Origin: Vacuolonema iberomarrocanum LEGE 07170
GTDB taxonomy: Bacteria; Cyanobacteriota; Cyanobacteriia; Elainellales; Elainellaceae
Assembly: GCA_015207365.1 (NCBI GenBank)
Contig: JADEXA010000037.1
Location: forward strand, 1-64,000
Reading direction: 5' to 3'
DNA: 64,000 nucleotides
In this document: positions 26,205 to 34,347 of the stretch, piece after piece
Layout: every line of letters begins with the position of its first letter
How positions within the stretch are numbered: the stretch's first letter is position 1
Translations under genes and position numbers: made by a program
Notes under the pieces: generated by a model
Database searches by the model: none
Told to the model about the DNA's origin: nothing
What the model saw: the letters and a program-made list of their open reading frames with translations, nothing else

Positions 26205-26789
26205 ATGAGATACGTCTGTGTATTTTGTGGCTCAAATGGCACAGCTAATGCTGTCATTCAGCAGGCAGCAATCGCTACAGGCAAAGAGCTTGCCCAGCGA
26301 GGCTTGGGGCTAGTTTACGGGGGCGGAAAAGCTGGCCTAATGGGAATACTTGCCGATACTGTCCTACAAGCCGGGGGAGAAGCGATTGGTGTGATTCCAG
26401 AGTTTCTCATTGCCAAGGAGATTGCCCACGAAGGATTATCTACCCTACATACCGTTTCATCGATGCATGAGCGAAAAACTCAAATGTCATCCCTTGCAGA
26501 TGGTTTCCTCACCCTACCAGGCAGTTATGGCACTCTGGAAGAGTTTTGCGAGGTTTTGACCTGGAAGCAACTCGGTTTGCACCAAAAACCCTGTGGTTTG
26601 CTCAACGTAGCACAGTATTACGACCCACTTCTGGCCATGTTGGACAAAGCCGTGGATGTCGGGTTAATGCGCCCTCGCATGCGATCGCTAGTCTTGACGG
26701 CAGCGGAGCCAGGAGAATTACTAGAGGCGATGGAGCGCGATCGCCCACCCCTGGTCAATCAATGGCTCAAGAAAGATACGCAGCTCTAG
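26205..26789 (+). CDS. LOG-family protein (cytokinin-activating phosphoribohydrolase-like)
   Basis: 194 residues, ATG 26205. LOG proteins release a base from nucleoside monophosphates. The Rossmann P-loop-like GGGKAGLMG and the catalytic PGSYGTLEE motifs are present (the family usually has PGGxGTxxE; here the second Gly is Ser). Arg in MHERKTQMS precedes. It is read away from the ParB-like gene. Annotation as lysine decarboxylase in older databases is not supported by this fold. Confidence 0.92.
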   Translation: MRYVCVFCGSNGTANAVIQQAAIATGKELAQRGLGLVYGGGKAGLMGILADTVLQAGGEAIGVIPEFLIAKEIAHEGLSTLHTVSSMHERKTQMSSLADGFLTLPGSYGTLEEFCEVLTWKQLGLHQKPCGLLNVAQYYDPLLAMLDKAVDVGLMRPRMRSLVLTAAEPGELLEAMERDRPPLVNQWLKKDTQL

Positions 26790-27105
26790 TGGACTGGAGA
26801 ATGAGTCTTGCTTATGCCCATTTTGGGAGGCGGTTTTCGACAGCCAAAAAGTTTTTCTATACGAAGAATTAATGTTTCGTCAAACCCTAAGTGCCCAGCA
26901 GAATACCTGAGATAGCAATCTTAAATCGGATGGGAAAGGTAGGGCGGCACCCTACCTTTCCCATCCGATTTAACAAGTTATGTGAGATCGCTATACAGAG
27001 TATGGAAGCGTCGCTAGCGTGTCGCAGGCGAGGTTGTCAGAAATCGTAGATTTTATCCGTTGAGAATAGTCGCTCCAATACAATGCCACGGCTGAGCAAC
27101 GCACT
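26790..27105. other. Intergenic region with family D palindrome
   Basis: Contains family D copy 1 (26913-26993). The rest has no supported gene; short frames run into the palindrome. Confidence 0.4.
26913..26993. mobile_element. Family D palindromic element, copy 1 (81 bp)
   Basis: Starts TAGCAATC and ends GATCGCTA, followed by TA; the left flank is GA instead of TA, so the target site has drifted. The centre pairs AAATCGGATGGGAAAGGTAG with its complement. The ends are related to those of family B (TAGCG). Confidence 0.65.
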
Positions 27106-27633
27106 ATGATGCAAAGGTGCATGGCGACACATGCAAGCAAGGCACCGAAGCAACCTATGGATTTAATTCTAACCGGAACCCAAATTGCCACTATTGTGAA
27201 AACGCTGAGCCTGGTAATGACCAGTGTGTGTCAGCTACTCGCCATTTTTGTCATCGCCACAGGGGTGACCAAAGCCCTAGTCATCTTTCTCCGGGATTTG
27301 CTCTTTCAAGCCCAAACTTCTGAAGCCTTTGAACGCAGCCGCCTGGCAATGGGGTACGCCTTTTCGCTTGGACTCAGCTTTTTGGTCGGAGCCAGCATTC
27401 TCAAAACGATGCTTTCCAGCCAATGGGATGATATTGCTCGTCTCGCTGCCATCATTGCGGTGCGCACAGTGCTGAACTATTTGCTCTTCCAATCCCCCAG
27501 CCAGAAGGACATTCGCCCCACCTTGCCGCAGGTTGCCATGACTCCCGTCAAAGTCAGCCAAAAGGCAGAAGATGGCCAGGAAGGAGCGATCGCCACCGCC
27601 TCGCAGGGTGTTTCTCGCTATCCAGAGCGTTAG
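27106..27633 (+). CDS. DUF1622-type membrane protein
   Basis: Up to 175 residues; a Met at 27157 or 27121 may be the true start as no start has a clear ribosome binding site. Two or three hydrophobic helices: LSLVMTSVCQLLAIFVIATGV, AMGYAFSLGLSFLVGASIL and LAAIIAVRTVLNYLLF. This matches the small inner-membrane family DUF1622. The C-terminal 40 residues are polar. It is followed by an HdeD-type gene with 30 bp spacing, so the two are likely one operon. Function unknown. Confidence 0.75.
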   Translation: MMQRCMATHASKAPKQPMDLILTGTQIATIVKTLSLVMTSVCQLLAIFVIATGVTKALVIFLRDLLFQAQTSEAFERSRLAMGYAFSLGLSFLVGASILKTMLSSQWDDIARLAAIIAVRTVLNYLLFQSPSQKDIRPTLPQVAMTPVKVSQKAEDGQEGAIATASQGVSRYPER

Positions 27634-27663
27634 GATCAAGAGCGAGGAAGTGGAGAATCCGCT

Positions 27664-28263
27664 ATGACACAAGACATGAAACCACAAGATGTAACACCAC
27701 AAACTCTGTCTAGCCAGGTTAAGAAGGGAACGACCGGGTCACTTGTTCTAGGCGCACTGATGATTGTGCTAGGCTTTGCTGCCATTAGCTTGCCGCTTGC
27801 AACCTCCCTTGCTTTTGCCTTCTGGATTGGCTGGCTGCTCGTCGGCAATAGCATCGTGACGCTAATCTATGCGGTGCAAACTCGGCAAGAAGGAGGATTT
27901 ATCCTCAAGTTGCTGCTGTTCGCGTTGTACCTGGGTGCAGGACTTCTTCTGATCATCAATCCGTTAGAAGGAGTACTGACGCTAACGCTGCTCCTGGGGG
28001 GATTCTTGATTGCAGAAGGCGTTTCAGAACTGTTGCTGGCGTTTCAGTTGCGATCGCTCTCCTCCAATTGGGGATGGGTATTGTTGAACGCGATCGTGAC
28101 GCTGCTGATCGGTATTGTGATTTTGGCCGAGTGGCCGCTCAATGCTCCCTGGGTCGTCGGCACATTGGTCGGTGTCAGCTTCATCGCCAGCGGATTTTCT
28201 CGCGTTATGCTCTCCCTGGCCGTCCGCAATGCGTTGGGCAAGTTGAGTGAAAGCGCTCAGTAG
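27664..28263 (+). CDS. HdeD-family membrane protein
   Basis: 199 residues with five or six hydrophobic helices, DUF308/HdeD-type. ATG 27664 with GGAG about 10 bases upstream. HdeD in enterobacteria is linked to acid resistance; in cyanobacteria the role is unproven. GTLVGVSFIASGFSRVMLSLAVRN near the C-terminus is family-typical. Probably co-transcribed with the DUF1622 gene. Confidence 0.85.
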   Translation: MTQDMKPQDVTPQTLSSQVKKGTTGSLVLGALMIVLGFAAISLPLATSLAFAFWIGWLLVGNSIVTLIYAVQTRQEGGFILKLLLFALYLGAGLLLIINPLEGVLTLTLLLGGFLIAEGVSELLLAFQLRSLSSNWGWVLLNAIVTLLIGIVILAEWPLNAPWVVGTLVGVSFIASGFSRVMLSLAVRNALGKLSESAQ

Positions 28264-28373
28264 GCTCAGGTTTTGCTTTGCGTAGGAAGCGGAGGCATCG
28301 GTTTAAGCACTAAACCTGGGAGAGAGTAGGCAGTCTTACCCTATATGTAGGGGTAGGATGGTAAGAGCTACGC

Positions 28374-29705
28374 TTAGATGCCGATGTCTTGGAGTTTGTT
28401 GTTTGCCGATTCCAGCATGGTTTGAGCTTCGTTATAAACAGTGGTATCTCGCTGGACTTTGTTCAAGTCATTGATGATGGATTGCAGTTGGCTAGCAACC
28501 TGATTCGGGCTCATGGAGTCTGACTGCGCCAGCAATCGGTTCGTCTTTTCGTTGGCGATATCCATTGCTCTGACAGATTCCTGCTCCTGAACCAACCGCT
28601 CTTCAATGATGCCCAGGTTGGTTCTGTATTCGGCGAGTAGCTCTTGTGCGCGTCTGTAGCCTGTGTGGTCGGACGGCACTTGCTCTAGACGGGCGATCGC
28701 CTCTTTCCATAGCTCCGCAATCCGGGCCCAGGTGGTTGCCGGGTGGGGTGCACTTTGCCCTTGCTCTGCTGCACTCATAGCAAAGGATTGGGCCGCACTA
28801 ATCAGGGTGTTCGTGCGATCGCCCCCCGCCAGAATTCCCGTCACATCAGTGTAGTCACGCTCAAAAGCGGTCAGTCTGGTTGCAGCCATGCGTCCAGCCA
28901 GGGTTTGCGGCGGCACCTCGTGGAGTTGATCCATCCCCGTTTGCCAACTGGCGATCGCCTGCTGCCTTTGCGCATCCATCGTGGCATCAGCATAAGCTTG
29001 TTTGGCCGCCTCCACAGCCTGTGTGCCCGTTTCGAGAAAGGTCAGCGCATTACTCTCCTGAAACACCACCGCCTCGGTGCGCCCAATCAGCCGCCGGGCT
29101 TGCTCATATTCATCAAACGTGAAGCGCCAGCTACAGCCAAACATGCCGCAATAGGCACGGGGGTAATAGCCCAAAAACCAGACCGGCAGATCATCCAAAT
29201 GCGCCTGCGCCTGCGCCACTCTTTCGGCTCCTAACTCAATATCTGCTGCACTGGTCGCACTATTCACTAACTGATCGGCCTGCTCGACGAGGGCAACGGC
29301 ACGGCGATAGTCATGATCCATCTTCATGTAGCTGGGCAGCAAAACGATGGGCATCGTCCGGGAAACGGGCTGGCGAATCATGGGATAGGGCAAATTGAGC
29401 AACCAGACGATGCCCGCTGTGAGCCCCGCCCCAATAATCGAAACACCCAAACAACCCAGATTCGGCAAAACCGATGGACGGTTCGCGTTTGCGGCTCGTT
29501 GCAACACTCGCTCCGAGAAGTTGGGCAATATATCTGTCACTGCCGATCGCATCTCGTCCATGGAAAGCGGCGCACCATTGGCCTGACGAAAGCGGCTGAG
29601 TCGTTCTAGGACAATATCAGCACGGATGGAATCGCCAGGATTTTGGCAAAGACGATGGACTTCAGCGGCCAGGATATCGTAAGCACGGTCGTTGAGTCGC
29701 GACAT
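28374..29705 (-). CDS. Cyanobacterial protein with one TM segment and a coiled-coil tail
   Basis: 443 residues from ATG 29705 (MSRLNDRAYDILA), preceded by a purine-rich GGAGAGGG; the frame upstream to 29777 is less likely. A polar N-terminal domain (1-80) precedes a transmembrane segment (LGVSIIGAGLTAGIVWLL, about 82-100). Cys-containing YYPRAYCGMFGCSWRF follows, then long helices that may form a coiled coil. I recognise it as a conserved cyanobacterial hypothetical type but cannot name a function. Confidence 0.75.
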   Translation of the reverse strand: MSRLNDRAYDILAAEVHRLCQNPGDSIRADIVLERLSRFRQANGAPLSMDEMRSAVTDILPNFSERVLQRAANANRPSVLPNLGCLGVSIIGAGLTAGIVWLLNLPYPMIRQPVSRTMPIVLLPSYMKMDHDYRRAVALVEQADQLVNSATSAADIELGAERVAQAQAHLDDLPVWFLGYYPRAYCGMFGCSWRFTFDEYEQARRLIGRTEAVVFQESNALTFLETGTQAVEAAKQAYADATMDAQRQQAIASWQTGMDQLHEVPPQTLAGRMAATRLTAFERDYTDVTGILAGGDRTNTLISAAQSFAMSAAEQGQSAPHPATTWARIAELWKEAIARLEQVPSDHTGYRRAQELLAEYRTNLGIIEERLVQEQESVRAMDIANEKTNRLLAQSDSMSPNQVASQLQSIINDLNKVQRDTTVYNEAQTMLESANNKLQDIGI

Positions 29706-29965
29706 AGACCCTCTCCACAATTGAGCGCTATCAGCTACTACCGTCAGTATTCCCTTCCTTACGGAGAGAGTAGCCATGGTTCACGCACAGTTTGCACCTG
29801 GACTGTATAAAGTTCTACAAGCAGCATGTCAACCGTTTTTGGACGTTTTTGCACACCTTGGAATATTGAGATCACGGCAGAATAACGTGAATCCACTCAT
29901 TTAGGCGCTCTTTGAAGATGGGCATTCTAAGCGTAGGACACGCATTCATTTAGGAGTGACTCTTC

Positions 29966-30334
29966 ATGTTGAACCGAACCGTGAAAACTGCAATGCTGGC
30001 GGCTGGTGTTGTGGCGACAGTCATTGGCGGAAGCATCACACAGGCGCTTGCTCAAAGCCGTGATCTGTGGCTTTACGATGGCCAACAAGCTGATGTCAAT
30101 GGTTTTTTCTTTGCTGGGGAATCAATTTTTGCCTGGTGTGATCAAGATTGCTACGATCTCGATTTGATTCTGCTCGATTCGCAGGGCAACTTTGTAACGC
30201 AGGACATCGCACTCGATGCAGTGCCCCAAGTGGTTGCTCCCTATGAAGGGAACTTCCGGGTACGTGTAACGATGCCAAATTGCAGCCATTCAGCAGGTTG
30301 TGCTGTTTGGGTTGATTCGGATGCAGGATTTTAG
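29966..30334 (+). CDS. Secreted Cys-containing protein of unknown function
   Basis: 122 residues, ATG after AGGAGTGA. Signal peptide to about residue 29 (TVIGGSITQALAQS). The mature part is beta-rich with four Cys (AWCDQDCYD and MPNCSHSAGC) that could form two disulphides, and an aromatic/acidic first half. I do not recognise a family. A possible terminator follows at 30366. Confidence 0.75.
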   Translation: MLNRTVKTAMLAAGVVATVIGGSITQALAQSRDLWLYDGQQADVNGFFFAGESIFAWCDQDCYDLDLILLDSQGNFVTQDIALDAVPQVVAPYEGNFRVRVTMPNCSHSAGCAVWVDSDAGF

Positions 30335-30365
30335 TGAGCGATCGCCAGATTAAATTCCGCGTATC

Positions 30366-30397
30366 AAAAATGGGTTGAAGCCCCCCAACTCATTTTT
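30366..30397 (+). terminator. Intrinsic terminator candidate
   Basis: AAAAATGGGTTG pairs with CAACTCATTTTT (one mismatch). It follows the secreted Cys protein gene by 31 bp. Confidence 0.6.
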
Positions 30398-30420
30398 CCG
30401 AACCTGAGTTTCCTCAATTT

Positions 30421-30516
30421 CTATAGATCAGCGCTACGCACCTAGGTGAAACCCAATTATTTCTGGAAAGCCCTGCACTGTAGAGCTTTCCAGAAATATT
30501 CTGTCTTCGTCTAATA
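30421..30516. mobile_element. Family C palindromic element, copy 1 (left part; A copy 3 nested in it)
   Basis: Left end TATAGATCAGCGCTACGCAC, then CTAGGTGAAACCC and a hairpin whose arms are TTTCTGGAAAGC and GCTTTCCAGAAA. The right end GAATGCGTAAAGCC appears only after family A copy 3 (30614-30640), so family A seems to have inserted into this copy. Related copies are at 43767 and 60907. Confidence 0.6.
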
Positions 30517-30613
30517 TCAAATCCAGTAAAACAGCCATAAAACCCAACTATCGTTTGCGCCCGCTGCAATGCAGCGGGCGCAAACGATAGTTGGGTTCTT
30601 CAACCGAATTTGA
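30517..30613. mobile_element. Family A palindromic element, copy 3 (97 bp)
   Basis: TA precedes (30515-30516) and follows (30614-30615). Orientation as in copy 1. Core CCCAACTATCGTTTGCGCCC pairs with a complement that carries the matching G/C changes relative to the other copies (GCGCCC/GGGCGC against GCACCC/GGGTGC). Confidence 0.8.
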
Positions 30614-30640
30614 TATGAATGCGTAAAGCCATAGATGGCA
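30614..30640. repeat. Right end of family C copy 1
   Basis: GAATGCGTAAAGCC matches the right end of family C copy 2 (CCCAATGCGCAAAGC at 43850-43864). Confidence 0.5.
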
Positions 30641-30724
30641 GAATTAATTCCAGACAGGACTTTAAAGTAATCTCCGCAACAAAATCTTTATTTCACGTAG
30701 CACTACGCAGCTTGCTGCAAACGG

Positions 30725-32092
30725 TCAGACTGCAGGCTCAATCAAATTTCGGGCGATCTGGTTTGCTCTTTCAATGAGGCGAGGCACTTCGACCGTGAGG
30801 AGATTGCCTTGGTCAATCACCTTTTTGCCATTGATAAAGCTGTAATCAACGCGATCGCACTGGCAAAAAATGAGCGCGGCCACCGGATCATGTAGGGCTC
30901 CAGCAAACGCCAGACGCTCCATGTCAATCGCGATGAAATCAGCAGACATTCCTGGTGCCAGGGAGCCAATGTCATCCCGTCCTAGCACCCTGGCACCCCC
31001 TAAGGTTGCCACTTCAAGGATCTCGCGGGCACTGATGGCGGCGGCATTACAGTCCCGCACCCGCGCCATCATGAAGGCCATCCGTGCTTCTTGCATCAAA
31101 TTTCCCATGTCGTTGGATGCAGAACCATCCACCCCCAGTCCTACGGGAACATGCTGATCTAGCATTTTGCGAATGGGAGCCATGCCACTAGCGAGGCGCA
31201 TATTACTACAGGGGCAATGGGCAATCCCCGTTCCTGTTTTACTGAATTTGGCGATCGCCCCATCGCTCAACTGCACACAATGGGCATGCCATACATCTTC
31301 GCCTAGCCAGCCTACCGATTCGGCATACTCCCCCGGCAGCATCCCAAAGGTAGACAGGCTGTAGGCTACATCGGACTTGTTCTCAGCCAAATGGGTATGA
31401 AGGCGTACCTTGGGATAGGCTCGTGCCATCGCCGCCGACTCCCGCATGAGATCCGGCGATACGGAAAATGGCGAGCAGGGAGCCAGGGTGATTCGCAACA
31501 TGGCATGGCGACCGGGATCATGATATTGCTCGATCAGCCGCTGAGAATCTTTGAGGATATCCGCTTCCTTCTCAACCAGAGAATCTGGGGGTAACCCGCC
31601 CTGGCTCTGGCCCACGCTCATGCTGCCACGACTGGCATGGAATCTTAGCCCCATCTCCTGTACCGCACGAATTTCATCATCCAACTGACAGTCGTTGGGC
31701 AACAGATAAAGGTGGTCGCTGGCCGTGGTGCATCCGGAAAGCATGAGTTCTGCCGCTGCAAGTTGGGCGCTGATGTAAACCCCATCCGAGGTCAGATTTG
31801 CCCAGATGGGATAGAGTTCAGTAAGCCACTGGAACAGATCGCAGTTTTGTACAGCGGGAATAGCACGGGTGAGGCTCTGGAAAAAGTGGTGATGCGTATT
31901 GACCAGACCAGGCAAGACCAGGTAACGTCCCTGCAAGTCGAGCACGTCATCAGCGGTAGGAGGAAGGGCGGTAGTTGTGCCAACTTGTTCGATGGTGCGA
32001 TCGCGCACAAACACTGCTCCATTCTCGATCTCCCGACGCTCTCCATCCATCGTCACCAGGGTATGGATATGCTTGACCAACAAGGTTGCCAT
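30725..32092 (-). CDS. Amidohydrolase, 8-oxoguanine deaminase type
   Basis: 455 residues from ATG 32092 (GGAGGGG 8 bases upstream). A zinc-dependent TIM-barrel deaminase. Ligands: HTHHHFFQ near residue 63, LHTHLAEN, HAHCVQL and LGVDGSASND. The latter three motifs and the LACPSN-like CPCSNMRLASG point to the 8-oxoguanine/hydroxyatrazine deaminase branch. It converts 8-oxoguanine to urate in known members. Read leftward from a bidirectional region next to a terminator of the PPC/TPR gene. Confidence 0.85.
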   Translation of the reverse strand: MATLLVKHIHTLVTMDGERREIENGAVFVRDRTIEQVGTTTALPPTADDVLDLQGRYLVLPGLVNTHHHFFQSLTRAIPAVQNCDLFQWLTELYPIWANLTSDGVYISAQLAAAELMLSGCTTASDHLYLLPNDCQLDDEIRAVQEMGLRFHASRGSMSVGQSQGGLPPDSLVEKEADILKDSQRLIEQYHDPGRHAMLRITLAPCSPFSVSPDLMRESAAMARAYPKVRLHTHLAENKSDVAYSLSTFGMLPGEYAESVGWLGEDVWHAHCVQLSDGAIAKFSKTGTGIAHCPCSNMRLASGMAPIRKMLDQHVPVGLGVDGSASNDMGNLMQEARMAFMMARVRDCNAAAISAREILEVATLGGARVLGRDDIGSLAPGMSADFIAIDMERLAFAGALHDPVAALIFCQCDRVDYSFINGKKVIDQGNLLTVEVPRLIERANQIARNLIEPAV

Positions 32093-32214
32093 CGTCAGCC
32101 CCTCCCATCGCAACAAGCCAGATTATTGGCTCAATTGAATCATGGAGACATGAAGGTCATAAAGAGCTTTTGTCTTGGCTTGCACACATGGTTGGAAAGA
32201 TTTGGAATGACATT

Positions 32215-32245
32215 AAAAAAAGCAGCCTGAGAAACAGGCTGCTTT
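32215..32245 (-). terminator. Intrinsic terminator of the PPC/TPR gene
   Basis: AAAGCAGCCTG and CAGGCTGCTTT pair around AGAAA, followed by a T run on the minus strand. It lies between the PPC/TPR gene and the amidohydrolase start. Confidence 0.8.
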
Positions 32246-32316
32246 CAAGATAATTGGCTAGAAGGGCGATCGCGGCGCTATCATCAATCGCCCTCAGCAT
32301 TTTGATAGTCGTGAGA

Positions 32317-33024
32317 CTACATGGGAGGTTGGGGTGCCGATTCCAGGAAGGAGAGTTGCTCCCGCAGCATTTGTGCCATCTGCATGTTGCCCTGCGCTTC
32401 GTAGAGATCTGCGGCTTGGGTATAGTCTGCGATGACGGCTTCTATATTGCCCATGCTGTAGTAAGTGTCGCCGCGATCCAGGTAGGTGAGGGGCTCTTCG
32501 GGGTTCAGCTCGATCGCCCGTGAAAAGGCAGCGATCGCCGACTCAAAGTCGCCACTAAACAAGTACTCCACACCTTCCACATAGGCCATGTCATACTCGC
32601 TAGCGGGCGTTACCATCAGGTCGTAGTTGCCGCCCTGCCCAGAAAACGAACGTGCCACGATGGTGTAAGTACCATCCGCTGGTAGGGTCGTGATGATGGT
32701 GGAGTTGAGGCTACGTGCTGAGTCATCGTTGAAGGCAATTTCTTGACCAGACGCATCGCGCAAAGCCAGAACGGTATCAAACTCGTCACTGGTCATGGCA
32801 ATCTTGATCATCTGCCCGGCTTCGCCCTCGAAGGTATATTCATCCTCCATTGGCATCAGGGTTCCCTCTTCCTCAAACAAGACCTGAGCCTGTACAGCGG
32901 GAACGGCAGCCATCCAGGTTGCACCACCAAATGCCAGAGCCGACAACATGGCACAGCCAACTTGCCGAATTCCACGATTCCAAAGTGTCATTGCAGATTT
33001 CCTTTTTTCCAAACTCATATTCAT
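32317..33024 (-). CDS. Exported protein with PPC-type and TPR domains
   Basis: 235 residues. Signal peptide (AMLSALAFGGATWMAAVPAVQA). Residues about 50-140 resemble a pre-peptidase C-terminal (PPC) beta domain (YTFEGEAGQMIKIAMTSDEFDT, GTYTIVARSFSGQGGNY). Residues about 150-235 contain TPR units (AFSRAIELNPEEPLTYLDRGDTYY). Probably a periplasmic or cell-surface binding protein. A start at the later Met is possible. Its terminator is at 32215. Confidence 0.8.
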   Translation of the reverse strand: MNMSLEKRKSAMTLWNRGIRQVGCAMLSALAFGGATWMAAVPAVQAQVLFEEEGTLMPMEDEYTFEGEAGQMIKIAMTSDEFDTVLALRDASGQEIAFNDDSARSLNSTIITTLPADGTYTIVARSFSGQGGNYDLMVTPASEYDMAYVEGVEYLFSGDFESAIAAFSRAIELNPEEPLTYLDRGDTYYSMGNIEAVIADYTQAADLYEAQGNMQMAQMLREQLSFLESAPQPPM

Positions 33025-33264
33025 TGATGCGCCATTTGACCTTTATTGTTCCCCGACTGACATGTTTCTTCACGGGGATTCCGTAGACCCAAAAGACGTT
33101 ATGCATAGATCTTTGAGGCGATCGCGAAACCCCCTCGCAAGATCTATGGAAGATCACCCTAGGCGCATCTCATCCTTTCCATAACTCCATGCCACTCTAT
33201 CGGCATTCCAGGAAGAATTTCATTTTTATTGCGTCAATCGAATTTGATAATTTGGGCGATCGCC

Positions 33265-33846
33265 TCAAACCCGCGCCAGAGTTACCCGCTCCGACTGATC
33301 CTGATACTTGCCACGCCGGGTTGCATAGGTCACTTCGCAGGGATTGCCTTCGAGGAAGAGCAATTGCACAACCCCTTCGTTGGCATAGATCCGACAGTCC
33401 GCACTAGAGGAATTGGAGAATTCCAACGTCAGGTGCCCCCGCCAACAGGCTTCGCCAGGGGTGACATTGGCGATGATGCCGCAACGAGCATACGTACTTT
33501 TGCCCATGCAAATTACAGTGATGTAGTCGGGAATTTCAAGCCGCTCTAGCGCCACGCCCAAACCATAGGAATGGGCAGGCAGAATGAAGTAGTCGCCATG
33601 CTTGTCGCTGTGCAATTGGGTGGGAACCAAGTTGTCGGGGTTGAAGTGTTTTGGATCAACGACTGTACCGGGAATATGGCGGAAAATGCGGAATTCCGCT
33701 GGAGAAAGGCGGACATCATAACCAAAGCTACTCAGCCCATAGGAAATGACAGGCACATCATCGAGCATCCGAACTTGTTGCGGTGCGAAAGGAGAAATCA
33801 TCCCTTCGGCAGCCATTTGAGCAATCCAGGAGTCGTTTTTTATCAT
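33265..33846 (-). CDS. dcd: dCTP deaminase
   Basis: 193 residues; removes ammonia from dCTP to give dUTP for thymidylate synthesis. Visible motifs are YGLSSFGYDVRLS, GKSTYARCGII, TPGEACWRGHLTLEFSNSS (catalytic Glu in TLEFSN) and YANEGVVQLLF. The length and the cyanobacterial ARCGII form fit the family. Upstream lies a 500-bp intergenic region shared with the histidine kinase gene. Confidence 0.93.
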   Translation of the reverse strand: MIKNDSWIAQMAAEGMISPFAPQQVRMLDDVPVISYGLSSFGYDVRLSPAEFRIFRHIPGTVVDPKHFNPDNLVPTQLHSDKHGDYFILPAHSYGLGVALERLEIPDYITVICMGKSTYARCGIIANVTPGEACWRGHLTLEFSNSSSADCRIYANEGVVQLLFLEGNPCEVTYATRRGKYQDQSERVTLARV

Positions 33847-34347
33847 GGGAGGAATTGGTACTAGGTCTCACTGTTGGGGTTGAAGAGTCACGTCGCTGCC
33901 GGAGGCCAAGCTAACGGTTAGATTTGGAGCTAGGTTGGCGAAATATAGTTTCACGTCTAGACGATTGGGCGATCGCACAGAGTTAGAGAAACAGTCCTTT
34001 AGCAAAGTTGACTACTCAATATATAGCGGATTGCTCCCCAAAACAATGGTCAGCAGCTCAGGTATAGCGCTGGAGGACTAACACATTAATAGTAGGATGA
34101 AGGCGATCGCTCAGTTACCCTTGACGACCGACCGAGCCCTTATATTATTTTTTGGTGAAGAAGCAGGCTCCATATTTTTAGGCAACCTAGCTTATAGTTA
34201 AGCTACAGATTGATTTTATTAATTGCGATTTAATTGGGTAACGGACGGGTTGGAATTGTTACAGGTACGGTTCACAGAAGGTTCTGAAAGCATTTAGAAT
34301 ATTTTCTCTGCCTGGAACAACAGGCTTCATCACCGGATATTGCCATC
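33847..34347. other. Intergenic region upstream of the histidine kinase gene
   Basis: No gene. Contains several HIP1 sites and an AT-rich stretch near 34140-34220. No palindromic element or RNA recognised. Confidence 0.4.

Larger units (their letters stand above)
30335..30724. other. Intergenic region with terminator and nested repeats
   Basis: Contains the hairpin at 30366-30397 and family C copy 1 with family A copy 3 inside it (30421-30640). No gene supported. Confidence 0.5.
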
